This document shows, piece after piece, positions 34,040 to 46,519 of a stretch of DNA of 64,000 nt (positions within the stretch are counted from its first letter, which is position 1; the number at the start of each line of letters is the position of its first letter). This stretch comes from Ectobius pallidus (Eukaryota > Arthropoda > Insecta > Blattodea > Ectobiidae). Where the stretch lies: positions 23,536,611 to 23,600,610 of the forward strand of contig CAXKWD010000013.1 of NCBI GenBank assembly GCA_964059195.1, in the 5' to 3' direction. The translations under genes and the position numbers were made by a program. A model generated the notes under the pieces. The model did no database searches. It saw nothing but the letters and a program-made list of their open reading frames with translations, and was not told the DNA's origin.

Positions 34040-37000
34040 GTTACTTTGAAAACTTACTTTCAAATAAGTTACTTTGAAAAAAGTTACTTTGAAAAAAGTT
34101 ACTTTGAAAATTGTTACTTTGAAAAAAGTTACTTTGAAAAGTTACTTTGAAAAAAGTTACTTTCAAAAAAGTTACTTTGAAAAAAGTTACTTTGAAAATT
34201 GTTACTTTCAAAAAAGTTACTTTGAAAATTGTTACTTTCAAATAAGTTACTTTCAAAAAAGTTACTTTGTAAAAAGTTACTTTCAAAAAAGTTACTTTGA
34301 AAAAAGTTACTTTGAAAAAAGTTACTTTCAAAAAAGTTACTGTGAAAAAGTTACTTTGAAAAAGTTACTTTGAAAAAAGTTACATTCAAAAAAGTTACTT
34401 TGAAAAAGTTACTTTGAAAAGTTACATTGAAAAATGTTACTTTCAAAAAAGTTACTTTCAAAAAAGTTACTTTGAAAAAGTTACTTTGAAAAAAGTTACT
34501 TTGAAAAAGTTACTTTAAAAAAAGTTACTTTGAAAAAAGTTACTTTGAAAAAGTTACTTTGCAAAAAGTTACTTTGGAAAAAGTTACTTTCGAAAAAGTT
34601 ACCGGTACTTTGAAAAAAGTTACTTTGGAAAAAGTTACTTTCAAAAAAGTTACTTTGAAAAAAGTTACTTTCAAAAAAGTTACTTTTGAAAAAAGTTACT
34701 TTGAAAAAAGTTACTTTGAAAAAAGTTACTTTGAAAAGTTACTTTCAAATAAGTTACTTTGAAAAAAGTTACTTTGAAAAAAGTTACTTTGAAAAAGTTA
34801 CTTTGAAAAAAGTTATTTTGAAAAAAGTTACTTTGAAAAAAGTTACTTTGAAAAAGTTACGTTGAAAAAGTTACTTTTAAAAAGTTACTTTGATAAAAGT
34901 TACTTTCAAAAAAGTTACTTGGAAAATTGTTACTTTCAAAAAGTTACTTTGAAAATTGTTACTTTGGAAAAAGTTACTTTGGGAAAAGTTACTTTGAAAA
35001 AAGTTACTTTAAAAAAAGTTACTTTGAAAAAGTTACTTTGAAAAAAGTTACTTTGAAAAAAGTTACTTTGAAAAAAGTTACTTTGCAAAAAGTTACTTTG
35101 AAAAAAGTTACTTTGCAAAAAGTTACTTTGCAAAAAGTTACTTTGCAAAAAGTTACTTTGAAAAAAGTTACTTTGAAAAAAGTTACTTTCAAAAAAGTTA
35201 CTTTGATAAAAGTTACTTTGAAAATTGTTACTTTGAAAAAAGTTACTTTGGAAAAAGTTACTTTGAAAAAAGTTACTTTGATAAAAGTTACTTTGAAAAA
35301 AGTTACTTTGAAAAAAGTTACTTTGGAAATAGTTACTTTGAAAAAGTTTGAAAAAGTTACTTTGAAAAAAGTTACTTTGGAAAAAGTTACTTTGGAAAAG
35401 TTACTTTGAAAAGAGTTACTTTGAAAAAAGTTACTTTGAAAAAAGTTACTTTCAAAAAAGTTACTTTGGAAAAAGTTACTTTGAAAAAGTTACATTCAAT
35501 AAGTTACTTTGAAAAAAGTTACTTTGAAAAAAGTTACTTTGAAAAGTTACTTTCAAATAAGTTACTTTGAAAAAAGTTACTTTGAAAAAAGTTACTTTGA
35601 AAAAAGTTACTTTCAAAAAAGTTACTTTGAAAAAAGTTACTTTGAAAAAAGTTACTTTGAAAAAAGTTACTTTGAAAAAAGTTACTTTGAAAAAAGTTAC
35701 TTTGAAAAAAGTTACTTTCAAAAAAGTTACTTTCAAAAAAGTTACTTTCAAAAAAGTTACTTTGAAAATTGTTACTTTCAAATAAGTTACTTTGAAAATT
35801 GTTACTTTCAAAAAAGTTACTTTCAAAAAAGTTACTTTCAAAAAAGTTACTTTGAAAAAAGTTACTTTGAAAAAAGTTACTTTCAAAAAAGTTACTTTGA
35901 AAAGAGTTACTTTGAAAAGAGTTACTTTGAAAAAAGTTACTTTCAAAAAAGTTACTTTGGAAAAAGTTACTTTGAAAAAGTTACATTCAAAAAAAGTTAC
36001 TTTGAAAAAAGTTACTTTGGAAAAGTTACTTTGAAAAGTTACTTTCAAATAAGTTACTTTGAAAAAAGTTACTTTCAAAAAAGTTACTTGGAAAAAAGTT
36101 ACTTTCAAAAAAGTTACTTTGAAAAAAGTTACTTTGAAAAAAGTTACTTTGAAAAAAGTTACTTTGAAAAAAGTTACTTTCAAAAAAGTTACTTTCAAAA
36201 ATTTACTTTGAAAAAAGTTACTTTGAAAAGAGTTACTTTGAAAAAAGTTACTTTCAAAAAAGTTACTTTGGAAAAAGTTACTTTGAGAAAGTTACATTCA
36301 AAAAAAGTTAATTTGAAAAAGTTACTTTGAAAAAGTTACTTTGAAAAAAGTTACTTTGAAAACTTACTTTCAAATAAGTTACTTTGAAAAAAGTTACTTT
36401 GAAAATTGTTACTTTGAAAAAAGTTACTTTGAAAAAAGTTACTTTCAAAAAAGTTACTTTAAAAAAAGTTACTTTGAAAATTGTTACTTTCAAAAAAGTT
36501 ACTTTGAAAATTGTTACTTTCAAATAAGTTACTTTCAAAAAAGTTACTTTGTAAAAAGTTACTTTCAAAAAAGTTACTTTGAAAAAAGTTACTTTGAAAA
36601 AAGTTACTTTCAAAAAAGTTACTGTGAAAAAGTTACTTTGAAAAAGTTACTTTGAAAAAAGTTACATTCAAAAAAGTTACTTTGAAAAAGTTACTTTGAA
36701 AAGTTACATTGAAAAATGTTACTTTCAAAAAAGTTACTTTCAAAAAAGTTACTTTGAAAAAGTTACTTTGAAAAAAGTTACTTTGAAAAAGTTACTTTAA
36801 AAAAAGTTACTTTGAAAAAAGTTACTTTGAAAAAGTTACTTTGCAAAAAGTTACTTTGGAAAAAGTTACTTTCGAAAAAGTTACCGGTACTTTGAAAAAA
36901 GTTACTTTGGAAAAGTTACTTTCAAAAAAGTTACTTTGAAAAAAGTTACTTTCAAAAAAGTTACTTTTGAAAAAAGTTACTTTGAAAAAAGTTACTTTGA

Positions 37001-38200
37001 AAAAAGTTACTTTGAAAAGTTACTTTCAAATAAGTTACTTTGAAAAAAGTTACTTTGAAAAAGTTACTTTGAAAAAAGTTATTTTGAAAAAAGTTACTTT
37101 GAAAAAAGTTACTTTGAAAAAGTTACGTTGAAAAAGTTACTTTTAAAAAGTTACTTTGATAAAAGTTACTTTCAAAAAAGTTACTTGGAAAATTGTTACT
37201 TTCAAAAAGTTACTTTGAAAATTGTTACTTTGGAAAAAGTTACTTTGGGAAAAGTTACTTTGAAAAAAGTTACTTTAAAAAAAGTTACTTTGAAAAAAGT
37301 TACTTTGAAAAAAGATACTTTGAAAAAAGTTACTTTGAAAAAAGTTACTTTGAAAAAAGTTACTTTGCAAAAAGTTACTTTGCAAAAAGTTACTTTGCAA
37401 AAAGTTACTTTGAAAAAAGTTACTTTGAAAAAAGTTACTTTCAAAAAAGTTACTTTGATAAAAGTTACTTTGAAAATTGTTACTTTGGAAAAAGTTACTT
37501 TGAAAAAAGTTACTTTGGAAAAAGTTACTTTGAAAAAAGTTACTTTGATAAAAGTTACTTTGAAAAAAGTTACTTTGAAAAAAGTTACTTTGGAAATAGT
37601 TACTTTGAAAAAGTTTGAAAAAGTTACTTTGAAAAAAGTTACTTTGGAAAAAGTTACTTTGGAAAAGTTACTTTGAAAAGAGTTACTTTGAAAAAAGTTA
37701 CTTTGAAAAAAGTTACTTTGGAAAAAGTTACTTTGAAAAAGTTACATTCAATAAGTTACTTTGAAAAAAGTTACTTTGAAAAGTTACTTTCAAATAAGTT
37801 ACTTTGAAAAAAGTTACTTTGAAAAAAGTTACTTTGAAAAAAGTTACTTTGAAAAAAGTTACTTTGAAAAAAGTTACTTTCAAAAAAGTTACTTTGAAAA
37901 AAGTTACTTTGAAAAAAGTTACTTTGAAAAAAGTTACTTTGAAAAAAGTTACTTTGAAAAAAGTTACTTTCAAAAAAGTTACTTTCAAAAAAGTTACTTT
38001 CAAAAAAGTTACTTTGAAAATTGTTACTTTCAAATAAGTTACTTTGAAAATTGTTACTTTCAAAAAAGTTACTTTCAAAAAAGTTACTTTCAAAAAAGTT
38101 ACTTTGAAAAAAGTTACTTTGAAAAAAGTTACTTTCAAAAAAGTTACTTTGAAAAGAGTTACTTTGAAAAGAGTTACTTTGAAAAAAGTTACTTTCAAAA
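34040..38200. repeat. Tandem duplication of about 2.27 kb in satellite B
   Basis: Two rare markers recur together: GTTACCGGTACTTT (ACCGGT at 34601 and 36883, 2282 bp apart) and AAAAAGTTTGAAAAAGTTAC (about 35346 and 37613, 2267 bp apart). The spacing difference is 15 bp, one monomer. The same pair of markers recurs at 47303/48015 and 60140/60926. Confidence 0.85.
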
Positions 38201-41200
38201 AAGTTACTTTGGAAAAAGTTACTTTGAAAAAGTTACATTCAAAAAAAGTTACTTTGAAAAAAGTTACTTTGAAAAGTTACTTTCAAATAAGTTACTTTGA
38301 AAAAAGTTACTTTCAAAAAAGTTACTTTGAAAAAAGTTACTTTCAAAAAAGTTACTTTGAAAAAAGTTACTTTCAAAAAAGTTACTTTGAAAAAAGTTAC
38401 TTTCAAAAAAGTTACTTTGAAAAAAGTTACTTTCAAAAAAGTTACTTTGAAAAAAGTTACTTTCAAAAAAGTTACTTTGATAAAAGTTACTTTCAAAAAA
38501 GATACTTTGATAAAAGTTACTTTGAAAATTGTTACTTTCAAATAAGTTACTTTGAAAATTGTTACTTTGAAAAAAGTTACTTTGAAAAGTTATTTTGAAA
38601 AAAGTTACTTTGATAAAAGTTACTTTGATAAAAGTTACTTTGAAAAAAGTTACTTTGAAAAAAGTTACTTTGAAAAAAGTTACTTTGAAAAAAGTTACTT
38701 TGATAAAAGTTACTTTCAAAAAAGTTACTTTCAAAAAAGTTAATTTCAAAAAAGTTAATTTCAAAAAAGTTAATTTCAAAAAAGTTACTTTGAAAAAACT
38801 TACTTTCAAAAAAGTTACTTTGAAAAAAGTTACTTTGAAAAAAGTTACTTTGAAAAAAGTTACTTTCAAAAAAGTTACTTTGAAAATTGTTACTTTCAAA
38901 AAAGTTACTTTGAAAATTGTTACTTTCAAAAAAGTTACTTTGAAAAAAGTTACTTTGAAAAAAGTTACTTTCAAAAAAGTTACTTTGAAAAAAGTTACTT
39001 TCAAAAAAGTTACTTTGAAAATTGTTACTTTCAAAAAAGTTACTTTGAAAATTGTTACTTTCAAAAAAGTTACTTTGAAAAAAGTTACTTTGAAAAAAGT
39101 TACTTTGAAAAAAGTTACTTTGAAAAAAGTTACTTTGAAAAAAGTTACTTTGAAAAAAGTTACTTTGAAAAAAGTTACTTTGAAAATTGTTACTTTCAAA
39201 ATTGTTACTTTCAAAAAAGTTACTTTGAAAATTGTTACTTTCAAAAAAGTTACTTTGAAAAAAGTTACTTTGAAAAAAGTTACTTTGAAAAAAGTTACTT
39301 TCAAAAAAGTTACTTTGGAAAAAGTTACTTTGAGAAAGTTACATTCAAAAAAAGTTACTTTGAAAAAAGTTACTTTGAAAAAGTTACTTTGAAAAAAGTT
39401 ACTTTGAAAACTTACTTTCAAATAAGTTACTTTGAAAAAAGTTACTTTGAAAGAGTTACTTTGAAAAAAGTTACTTTCAAAAAAGTTACTTTGATAAAAG
39501 TTACTTTGAAAATTGTTACTTTCAAATAAGTTACTTTGAAAATTGTTACTTTGAAAAAAGTTACTTTGAAAATTGTTACTTTGAAAAAAGTTACTTTGAA
39601 AATTGTTACTTTGAAAAAAGTTACTTTGAAAAGTTACTTTGAAAAAACTTACTTTCAAAAAAGTTACTTTGAAAATTGTTACTTTCAAAAAAGTTACTTT
39701 GAAAATTGTTACTTTCAAATAAGTTACTTTGAAAATTGTTACTTTCAAAAAAGTTACTTTGTAAAAAGTTACTTTCAAAAAAGTTACTTTGAAAAAAGGT
39801 TCTTTGAAAAAAGTTACTTTGAAAAAAGTTACTTTGAAAAAAGTTACTTTGAAAAAAGTTACTTTCAAATGAGTTACTTTGAAAAAAGTTACTTTGAAAA
39901 AAGTTACTTTCAAAAAAGTTACTTTGAAAAAGTTACTTTGAAAAAAGTTACATTCAAAAAAGTTACTTTGAAAAAAGTTACTTTCAAAAAAGTCACTTTG
40001 AAAATTGTTACTTTCAAATAAGTTACTTTGAAAAAAGTTACTTTCAAAAAAGTTACTTTGAAAAAAGTTACTTTCAAATAAGTTACTTTCAAATAAGTTA
40101 CTTTGAAAAAAGTTACTTTGAAAAAAGTTACTTTGAAAAAAGTTACTTTGAAAAAAGTTACTTTGAAAAAAGTTACTTTGAAAAAAGTTACTTTGAAAAA
40201 AGTTACTTTGAAAAAAGTTACTTTGAAAAAAGTTACTTTGAAAAAAGTTACTTTGAAAAAAGTTACTTTGAAAAAAGTTACTTTCAAAAAAGTTACTTTC
40301 AAAAAAGTTACTTTCAAAAAAGTTACTTTGAAGAAGTTACTTTGAAAAAGTTACTTTGAAAAAAGTTACTTTCAAAAAAGTTACATTGAAAAGTTACTTT
40401 GAAAAAAGTTACTTTGAAAAAAGTTACTTTCAAAAAAGTTACTTTGGAAAAAGTTACTTTGAAAAAGTTACATTCAAAGAAAGTTACTTTGAAAAAAGTT
40501 ACTTTGAAAAAAGTTACTTTGAAAAAAGTTACTTTGAAAAAAGTTACTTTGAAAATTTACTTTCAAATAAGTTACTTTCAAATAAGTTACTTTGAAAAAA
40601 GTTACTTTGAAAAAAGTTACTTTGAAAAAAGTTACTTTCAAAAAGTTACTTTGAAAAAAGTTACTTTCAAAAAAGTTACTTTGAAAAAAGTTACTTTGAA
40701 AAAAGTTACTTTCAAATAAGTTACTTTGAAAAAAGTTACTTTGAAAAAAGTTACTTTCAAAAAAGTTACTTTGGAAAAAGTTACTTTCAAATAAGTTACT
40801 TTGAAAAAAGTTACTTTGAAAAAAGTTACTTTGAAAAAGTTACGTTGAAAAAGTTACTTTGAAAAAGTTACTTTGATAAAAGTTACTTTCAAAAAAGTTA
40901 CTTGGAAAATTGTTACTTTCAAAAAGTTACTTTGAAAATTGTTACTTTGGAAAAAGTTACTTTGAAAATTGTTACTTTGAAAAAAGTTACTTTAAAAAAA
41001 GTTACTTTGAAAAAGTTACTTTGAAAAAAGTTACTTTGAAAAAAGTTACTTTGAAAAAAGTTACTTTGAAAAAAGTTACTTTGAAAAAAGTTACTTTGAA
41101 AAAAGTTACTTTGAAAAAAGTTACTTTGAAAAAAGTTACTTTGAAAAAAGTTACTTTGAAAAAAGTTACTTTGCAAAAAGTTACTTTGCAAAAAGTTACT

Positions 41201-42415
41201 TTGCAAAAAGTTACTTTGCAAAAAGTTACTTTGGAAAAAGTTACATTCAAAAAGTTACTTTGAAAAAAGTTACTTTGAAAAAAGTTACTTTGAAAAAAGT
41301 TACTTTCAAAAAAGTTACTTTCAAAAAAGTTACTTTGAAAAAAGTTACTTTCAAAAAAGTTACTTTGAAAAAAGTTACTTTGATAAAAGTTACTTTGAAA
41401 ATTGTTACTTTGGAAAAAGTTACTTTGAAAAAAGTTACTTTGGAAAAAGTTACTGTGAAAAAAGTTACTTTGATAAAAGTTACTTTGAAAAAAGTTACTT
41501 TGAAAAAAGTTACTTTGAAAAAAGTTACTTTGAAAAAAGTTACTTTGGAAATAGTTACTTTGAAAAAGTTTGAAAAAGTTACTTTGAAAAAAGTTACTTT
41601 GGAAAAGTTACTTTGAAAAGAGTTACTTTGAAAAAAGTTACTTTGAAAAAGTTACTTTGAAAAAAGTTACTTTCAAAAAAGTTACTTTGGAAAAAGTTAC
41701 TTTGAAAAAGTTACATTCAATAAAAGTTACTTTGAAAAAAGTTACTTTGAAAAGTTACTTTCAAATAAGTTACTTTGAAAAAAGTTACTTTGAAAAAAGT
41801 TACTTTGAAAAAAGTTACTTTGAAAAAAGTTACTTTGAAAAAAGTTACTTTGAAAAAAGTTACTTTGAAAAAAGTTACTTTAAAAAAGTTACTTTGAAAA
41901 AAGTTACTTTGAAAAAAGTTACTTTCAAAAAAGTTACTTTGAAAATTGTTACTTTCAAATAAGTTACTTTGAAAATTGTTACTTTCAAAAAAGTTACTTT
42001 CAAAAAAGTTACTTTCAAAAAAGTTACTTTCAAAAAAGTTACTTTGAAAAAAGTTACTTTGAAAAAAGTTACTTTCAAAAAAGTTACTTTGAAAAGAGTT
42101 ACTTTGAAAAGAGTTACTTTGAAAAAAGTTACTTTGGAAAATGTTACTTTGAAAAAGTTACATTCAAAAAAAGTTACTTTGAAAAAAGTTACTTTGGAAA
42201 AGTTACTTTGAAAAAAGTTACTTTGAAAAGTTACTTTCAAATAAGTTACTTTGAAAAAAGTTACTTTCAAAAAAGTTACTTTGAAAAAAGTTACTTTCAA
42301 AAAAGTTACTTTGAAAAAAGTTACTTTCAAAAAAGTTACTTTGGAAAAAGTTACTTTGAAAAAGTTACATTCAATAAGTTACTTTGAAAAAAGTTACTTT
42401 GAAAAAAGTTACTTT
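36100..42415. repeat. 10.4-kb-spaced duplication, first copy
   Basis: Matches 46520-52790 in variant order. Offsets measured at successive landmarks run 10420, 10450, 10435, 10420, 10390 and 10375, so nearly all differences are whole monomers. It includes the AATTTC triplet block (38741-38780), the AAAGGTTCTTTG monomer near 39800, a run of four GCAAAAA monomers near 41170 and the AAAAAGTTTG marker at 41569. Confidence 0.85.
38260..40320. repeat. Recurring ~2-kb block of satellite B (four copies in the window)
   Basis: A block with alternating G/C monomers, a doubled GATAAAA, GTTAATTTCAAAAAA runs and GAAAATT/TCAAAAA alternation occurs at about 38.26, 42.92, 48.71 and 61.60 kb. The AATTTC run has 3, 3, 3 and 4 monomers respectively. 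Offsets from the first copy are 4651 falling to 4602, 10450 to 10435, and 23332 rising to 23407; the last two change in 15-bp steps. This block gives the longest spurious minus-strand ORFs (549, 384, 544 and 574 codons). Confidence 0.85.
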
Positions 42416-45400
42416 GAAAAGTTACTTTCAAATAAGTTACTTTGAAAAAAGTTACTTTGAAAAAAGTTACTTTGAAAAAAGTTACTTTCAAAAAGTTACT
42501 TTGAAAAAAGTTACTTTGAAAAAAGTTACTTTGAAAAAAGTTACTTTGAAAAAAGTTACTTTGAAAAAAGTTACTTTGAAAAAAGTTACTTTGAAAAAAG
42601 TTACTTTCAAAAAAGTTACTTTCAAAAAAGTTACTTTCAAAAAAGTTACTTTGAAAATTGTTACTTTCAAATAAGTTACTTTGAAAATTGTTACTTTCAA
42701 AAAAGTTACTTTCAAAAAAGTTACTTTCAAAAAAGTTACTTTGAAAAAAGTTACTTTGAAAAAAGTTACTTTCAAAAAAGTTACTTTGAAAAGAGTTACT
42801 TTGAAAAGAGTTACTTTGAAAAAAGTTACTTTCAAAAAAGTTACTTTGGAAAAAGTTACTTTGAAAAAGTTACATTCAAAAAAAGTTACTTTGAAAAAAG
42901 TTACTTTGGAAAAGTTACTTTGAAAAGTTACTTTCAAATAAGTTACTTTGAAAAAAGTTACTTTCAAAAAAGTTACTTGGAAAAAAGTTACTTTCAAAAA
43001 AGTTACTTTGAAAAAAGTTACTTTCAAAAAAGTTACTTTGAAAAAAGTTACTTTCAAAAAAGTTACTTTGAAAAAAGTTACTTTCAAAAAAGTTACTTTG
43101 AAAAAAGTTACTTTCAAAAAAGTTACTTTGATAAAAGTTACTTTCAAAAAAGATACTTTGATAAAAGTTACTTTGAAAATTGTTACTTTCAAATAAGTTA
43201 CTTTGAAAATTGTTACTTTGAAAAAAGTTACTTTGAAAAGTTATTTTGAAAAAAGTTACTTTGATAAAAGTTACTTTGAAAAAAGTTACTTTGAAAAAAG
43301 TTACTTTGAAAAAAGTTACTTTGATAAAAGTTACTTTCAAAAAAGTTACTTTCAAAAAAGTTAATTTCAAAAAAGTTAATTTCAAAAAAGTTAATTTCAA
43401 AAAAGTTACTTTGAAAAAACTTACTTTCAAAAAAGTTACTTTGAAAAAAGTTACTTTGAAAAAAGTTACTTTGAAAAAAGTTACTTTGAAAAAAGTTACT
43501 TTGAAAAAAGTTACTTTCAAAAAAGTTACTTTGAAAATTGTTACTTTCAAAAAAGTTACTTTGAAAATTGTTACTTTCAAAAAAGTTACTTTGAAAAAAG
43601 TTACTTTGAAAAAAGTTACTTTCAAAAAAGTTACTTTGAAAAAAGTTACTTTCAAAAAAGTTACTTTGAAAATTGTTACTTTCAAAAAAGTTACTTTGAA
43701 AATTACTTTCAAAAAAGTTACTTTGAAAAAAGTTACTTTGAAAAAAGTTACTTTGAAAAAAGTTACTTTGAAAAAAGTTACTTTGAAAAAAGTTACTTTG
43801 AAAAAAGTTACTTTCAAAAAAGTTACTTTGAAAATTGTTACTTTCAAAATTGTTACTTTCAAAAAAGTTACTTTGAAAATTGTTACTTTCAAAAAAGTTA
43901 CTTTGAAAAAAGTTACTTTGAAAAAAGTTACTTTGAAAAAAGTTACTTTCAAAAAAGTTACTTTGGAAAAAGTTACTTTGAGAAAGTTACATTCAAAAAA
44001 AGTTACTTTGAAAAAAGTTACTTTGAAAAAGTTACTTTGAAAAAAGTTACTTTGAAAACTTACTTTCAAATAAGTTACTTTGAAAAAAGTTACTTTGAAA
44101 GAGTTACTTTGAAAAAGTTACTTTCAAAAAAGTTACTTTGAAAATTGTTACTTTCAAAAAAGTTACTTTGAAAATTGTTACTTTGAAAAAAGTTACTTTG
44201 AAAATTGTTACTTTGAAAAAAGTTACTTTGAAAAGTTACTTTGAAAAAACTTACTTTCAAAAAAGTTACTTTGAAAATTGTTACTTTCAAAAAAGTTACT
44301 TTGAAAATTGTTACTTTCAAATAAGTTACTTTGAAAATTGTTACTTTCAAAAAAGTTACTTTGTAAAAAGTTACTTTCAAAAAAGTTACTTTGAAAAAAG
44401 GTTCTTTGAAAAAAGTTACTTTGAAAAAAGTTACTTTGAAAAAAGTTACTTTGAAAAAAGTTACTTTCAAATGAGTTACTTTGAAAAAAGTTACTTTGAA
44501 AAAAGTTACTTTCAAAAAAGTTACTTTGAAAAAGTTACTTTGAAAAAAGTTACATTCAAAAAAGTTACTTTGAAAAAAGTTACTTTCAAAAAAGTCACTT
44601 TGAAAATTGTTACTTTCAAATAAGTTACTTTGAAAAAAGTTACTTTCAAAAAAGTTACTTTGAAAAAAGTTACTTTCAAATAAGTTACTTTCAAATAAGT
44701 TACTTTGAAAAAAGTTACTTTGAAAAAAGTTACTTTGAAAAAAGTTACTTTGAAAAAAGTTACTTTGAAAAAAGTTACTTTGAAAAAAGTTACTTTGAAA
44801 AAAGTTACTTTGAAAAAAGTTACTTTGAAAAAAGTTACTTTGAAAAAAGTTACTTTCAAAAAAGTTACTTTCAAAAAAGTTACTTTCAAAAAAGTTACTT
44901 TGAAAAAGTTACTTTGAAAAAAGTTACTTTGAAAAAAGTTACTTTCAAAAAAGTTACTTTCAAAAAAGTTACTATCAAAAAAGTTACTTTGAAAAAAGTT
45001 ACTTTCAAAAAAATTACTTTGAAAAAAGTTACTTTGAAAAAAGTTACTTTGAAAAAAGTTACTTTGAAAAAAGTTACTTTCAAAAAAGTTACTTTGAAAT
45101 TTGTTACTTTCAAATAAGTTACTTTGAAATTTGTTACTTTCAAATAAGTTACTTTGAAAATTGTTACTTTCAAAAAAGTTACTTTGAAAATTGTTACTTT
45201 CAAAAAAGTTACTTTGAAAATTGTTACTTTCAAAAATGTTACTTTGAAAAAAGTTACTTTGAAAAAAGTTACTTTGAAAAAAGTTACTTTCAAAAAAGTT
45301 ACTTTGGAAAAAGTTACTTTGAAAAAGTTACTTTGAAAAAGTTACATTCAAAGAAAGTTACTTTGAAAAAAGTTACTTTGAAAAGTTACTTTCAAATAAG

Positions 45401-46519
45401 TTACTTTCAAATAAGTTACTTTGAAAAAAGTTACTTTGAAAAAGTTACTTTGAAAAAGTTACTTTGAAAAAAGTTACTTTCAAAAAAGTTACTTTGAAAA
45501 AAGTTACTTTGAAAAAAGTTACTTTTAAAAAAGTTACTTTGAAAAAAAGTTACTTTGAAAAAAGTTACTTTGAAAAAAGTTACTTTGAAAAAAGTTACTT
45601 TGAAAAAAGTTACTTTGAAAAAAGTTACTTTGAAAAAAGTTACTTTCAAAAAAGTTACTTTCAAAAAAGTTACTTTGAAAATTGTTACTTTCAAATAAGT
45701 TACTTTGAAAATTGTTACTTTCAAAAAAGTTACTTTGAAAAAAGTTACTTTGAAAAAAGTTACTTTCAAAAAGTTACTTTCAAAAAAGTTACTTTGAAAA
45801 AAGTTACTTTGAAAAAAGTTACTTTGAAAAAACTTACTTTCAAAAAAGTTACTTTCAAAAAAGTTACTTTCAAAAAAGTTACTTTGAAATAGTTACATTA
45901 AAAAAAAGTTACTTTGAAAAAAGTTACTTTGAAAAAGTTACTTTGAAAAAAGTTACTTTCAAAAAAGTTACTTTAAAAATTGTTACTTTCAAATAAGTTA
46001 CTTTGATAATTGTTACTTTGAAAAAAGTTACTTTCAAAAAAGTTACTTTCAAAAAAGTTACTTTCAAAAAAGTTACTTTCAAAAAAATTACTTTCAAAAA
46101 AGTTACTTTGAAAAAAGTTACTTTGAAAAGAGTTACTTTGAAAAAAGTTACTTTCAAAAAAGTTACTTTGGAAAAAGTTACTTTGAAAAAGTTACATTCA
46201 AAAAAAGTTACTTTGAAAAAAGTAACTTTGAAAAAGTTACTTTGAAAAAAGTTACTTTGAAAAGTTACTTTCAAATAAGTTACTTTCAAATAAGTTACTT
46301 TGAAAAAAGTTACTTTGAAAAAAGTTACTTTGAAAAAAGTTACTTTGAAAAAAGTTACTTTGAAAAAAGTTACTTTGAAAAAAGTTACTTTCAAAAAAGT
46401 TACTTTCAAAAACGTTACTTTGAAAATTGTTACTTTCAAATAAGTTACTTTGAAAATTGTTACTTTCAAAAAAGTTACTTTGAAAAAAGTTACTTTGAAA
46501 AAAGTTACTTTCAAAAAGT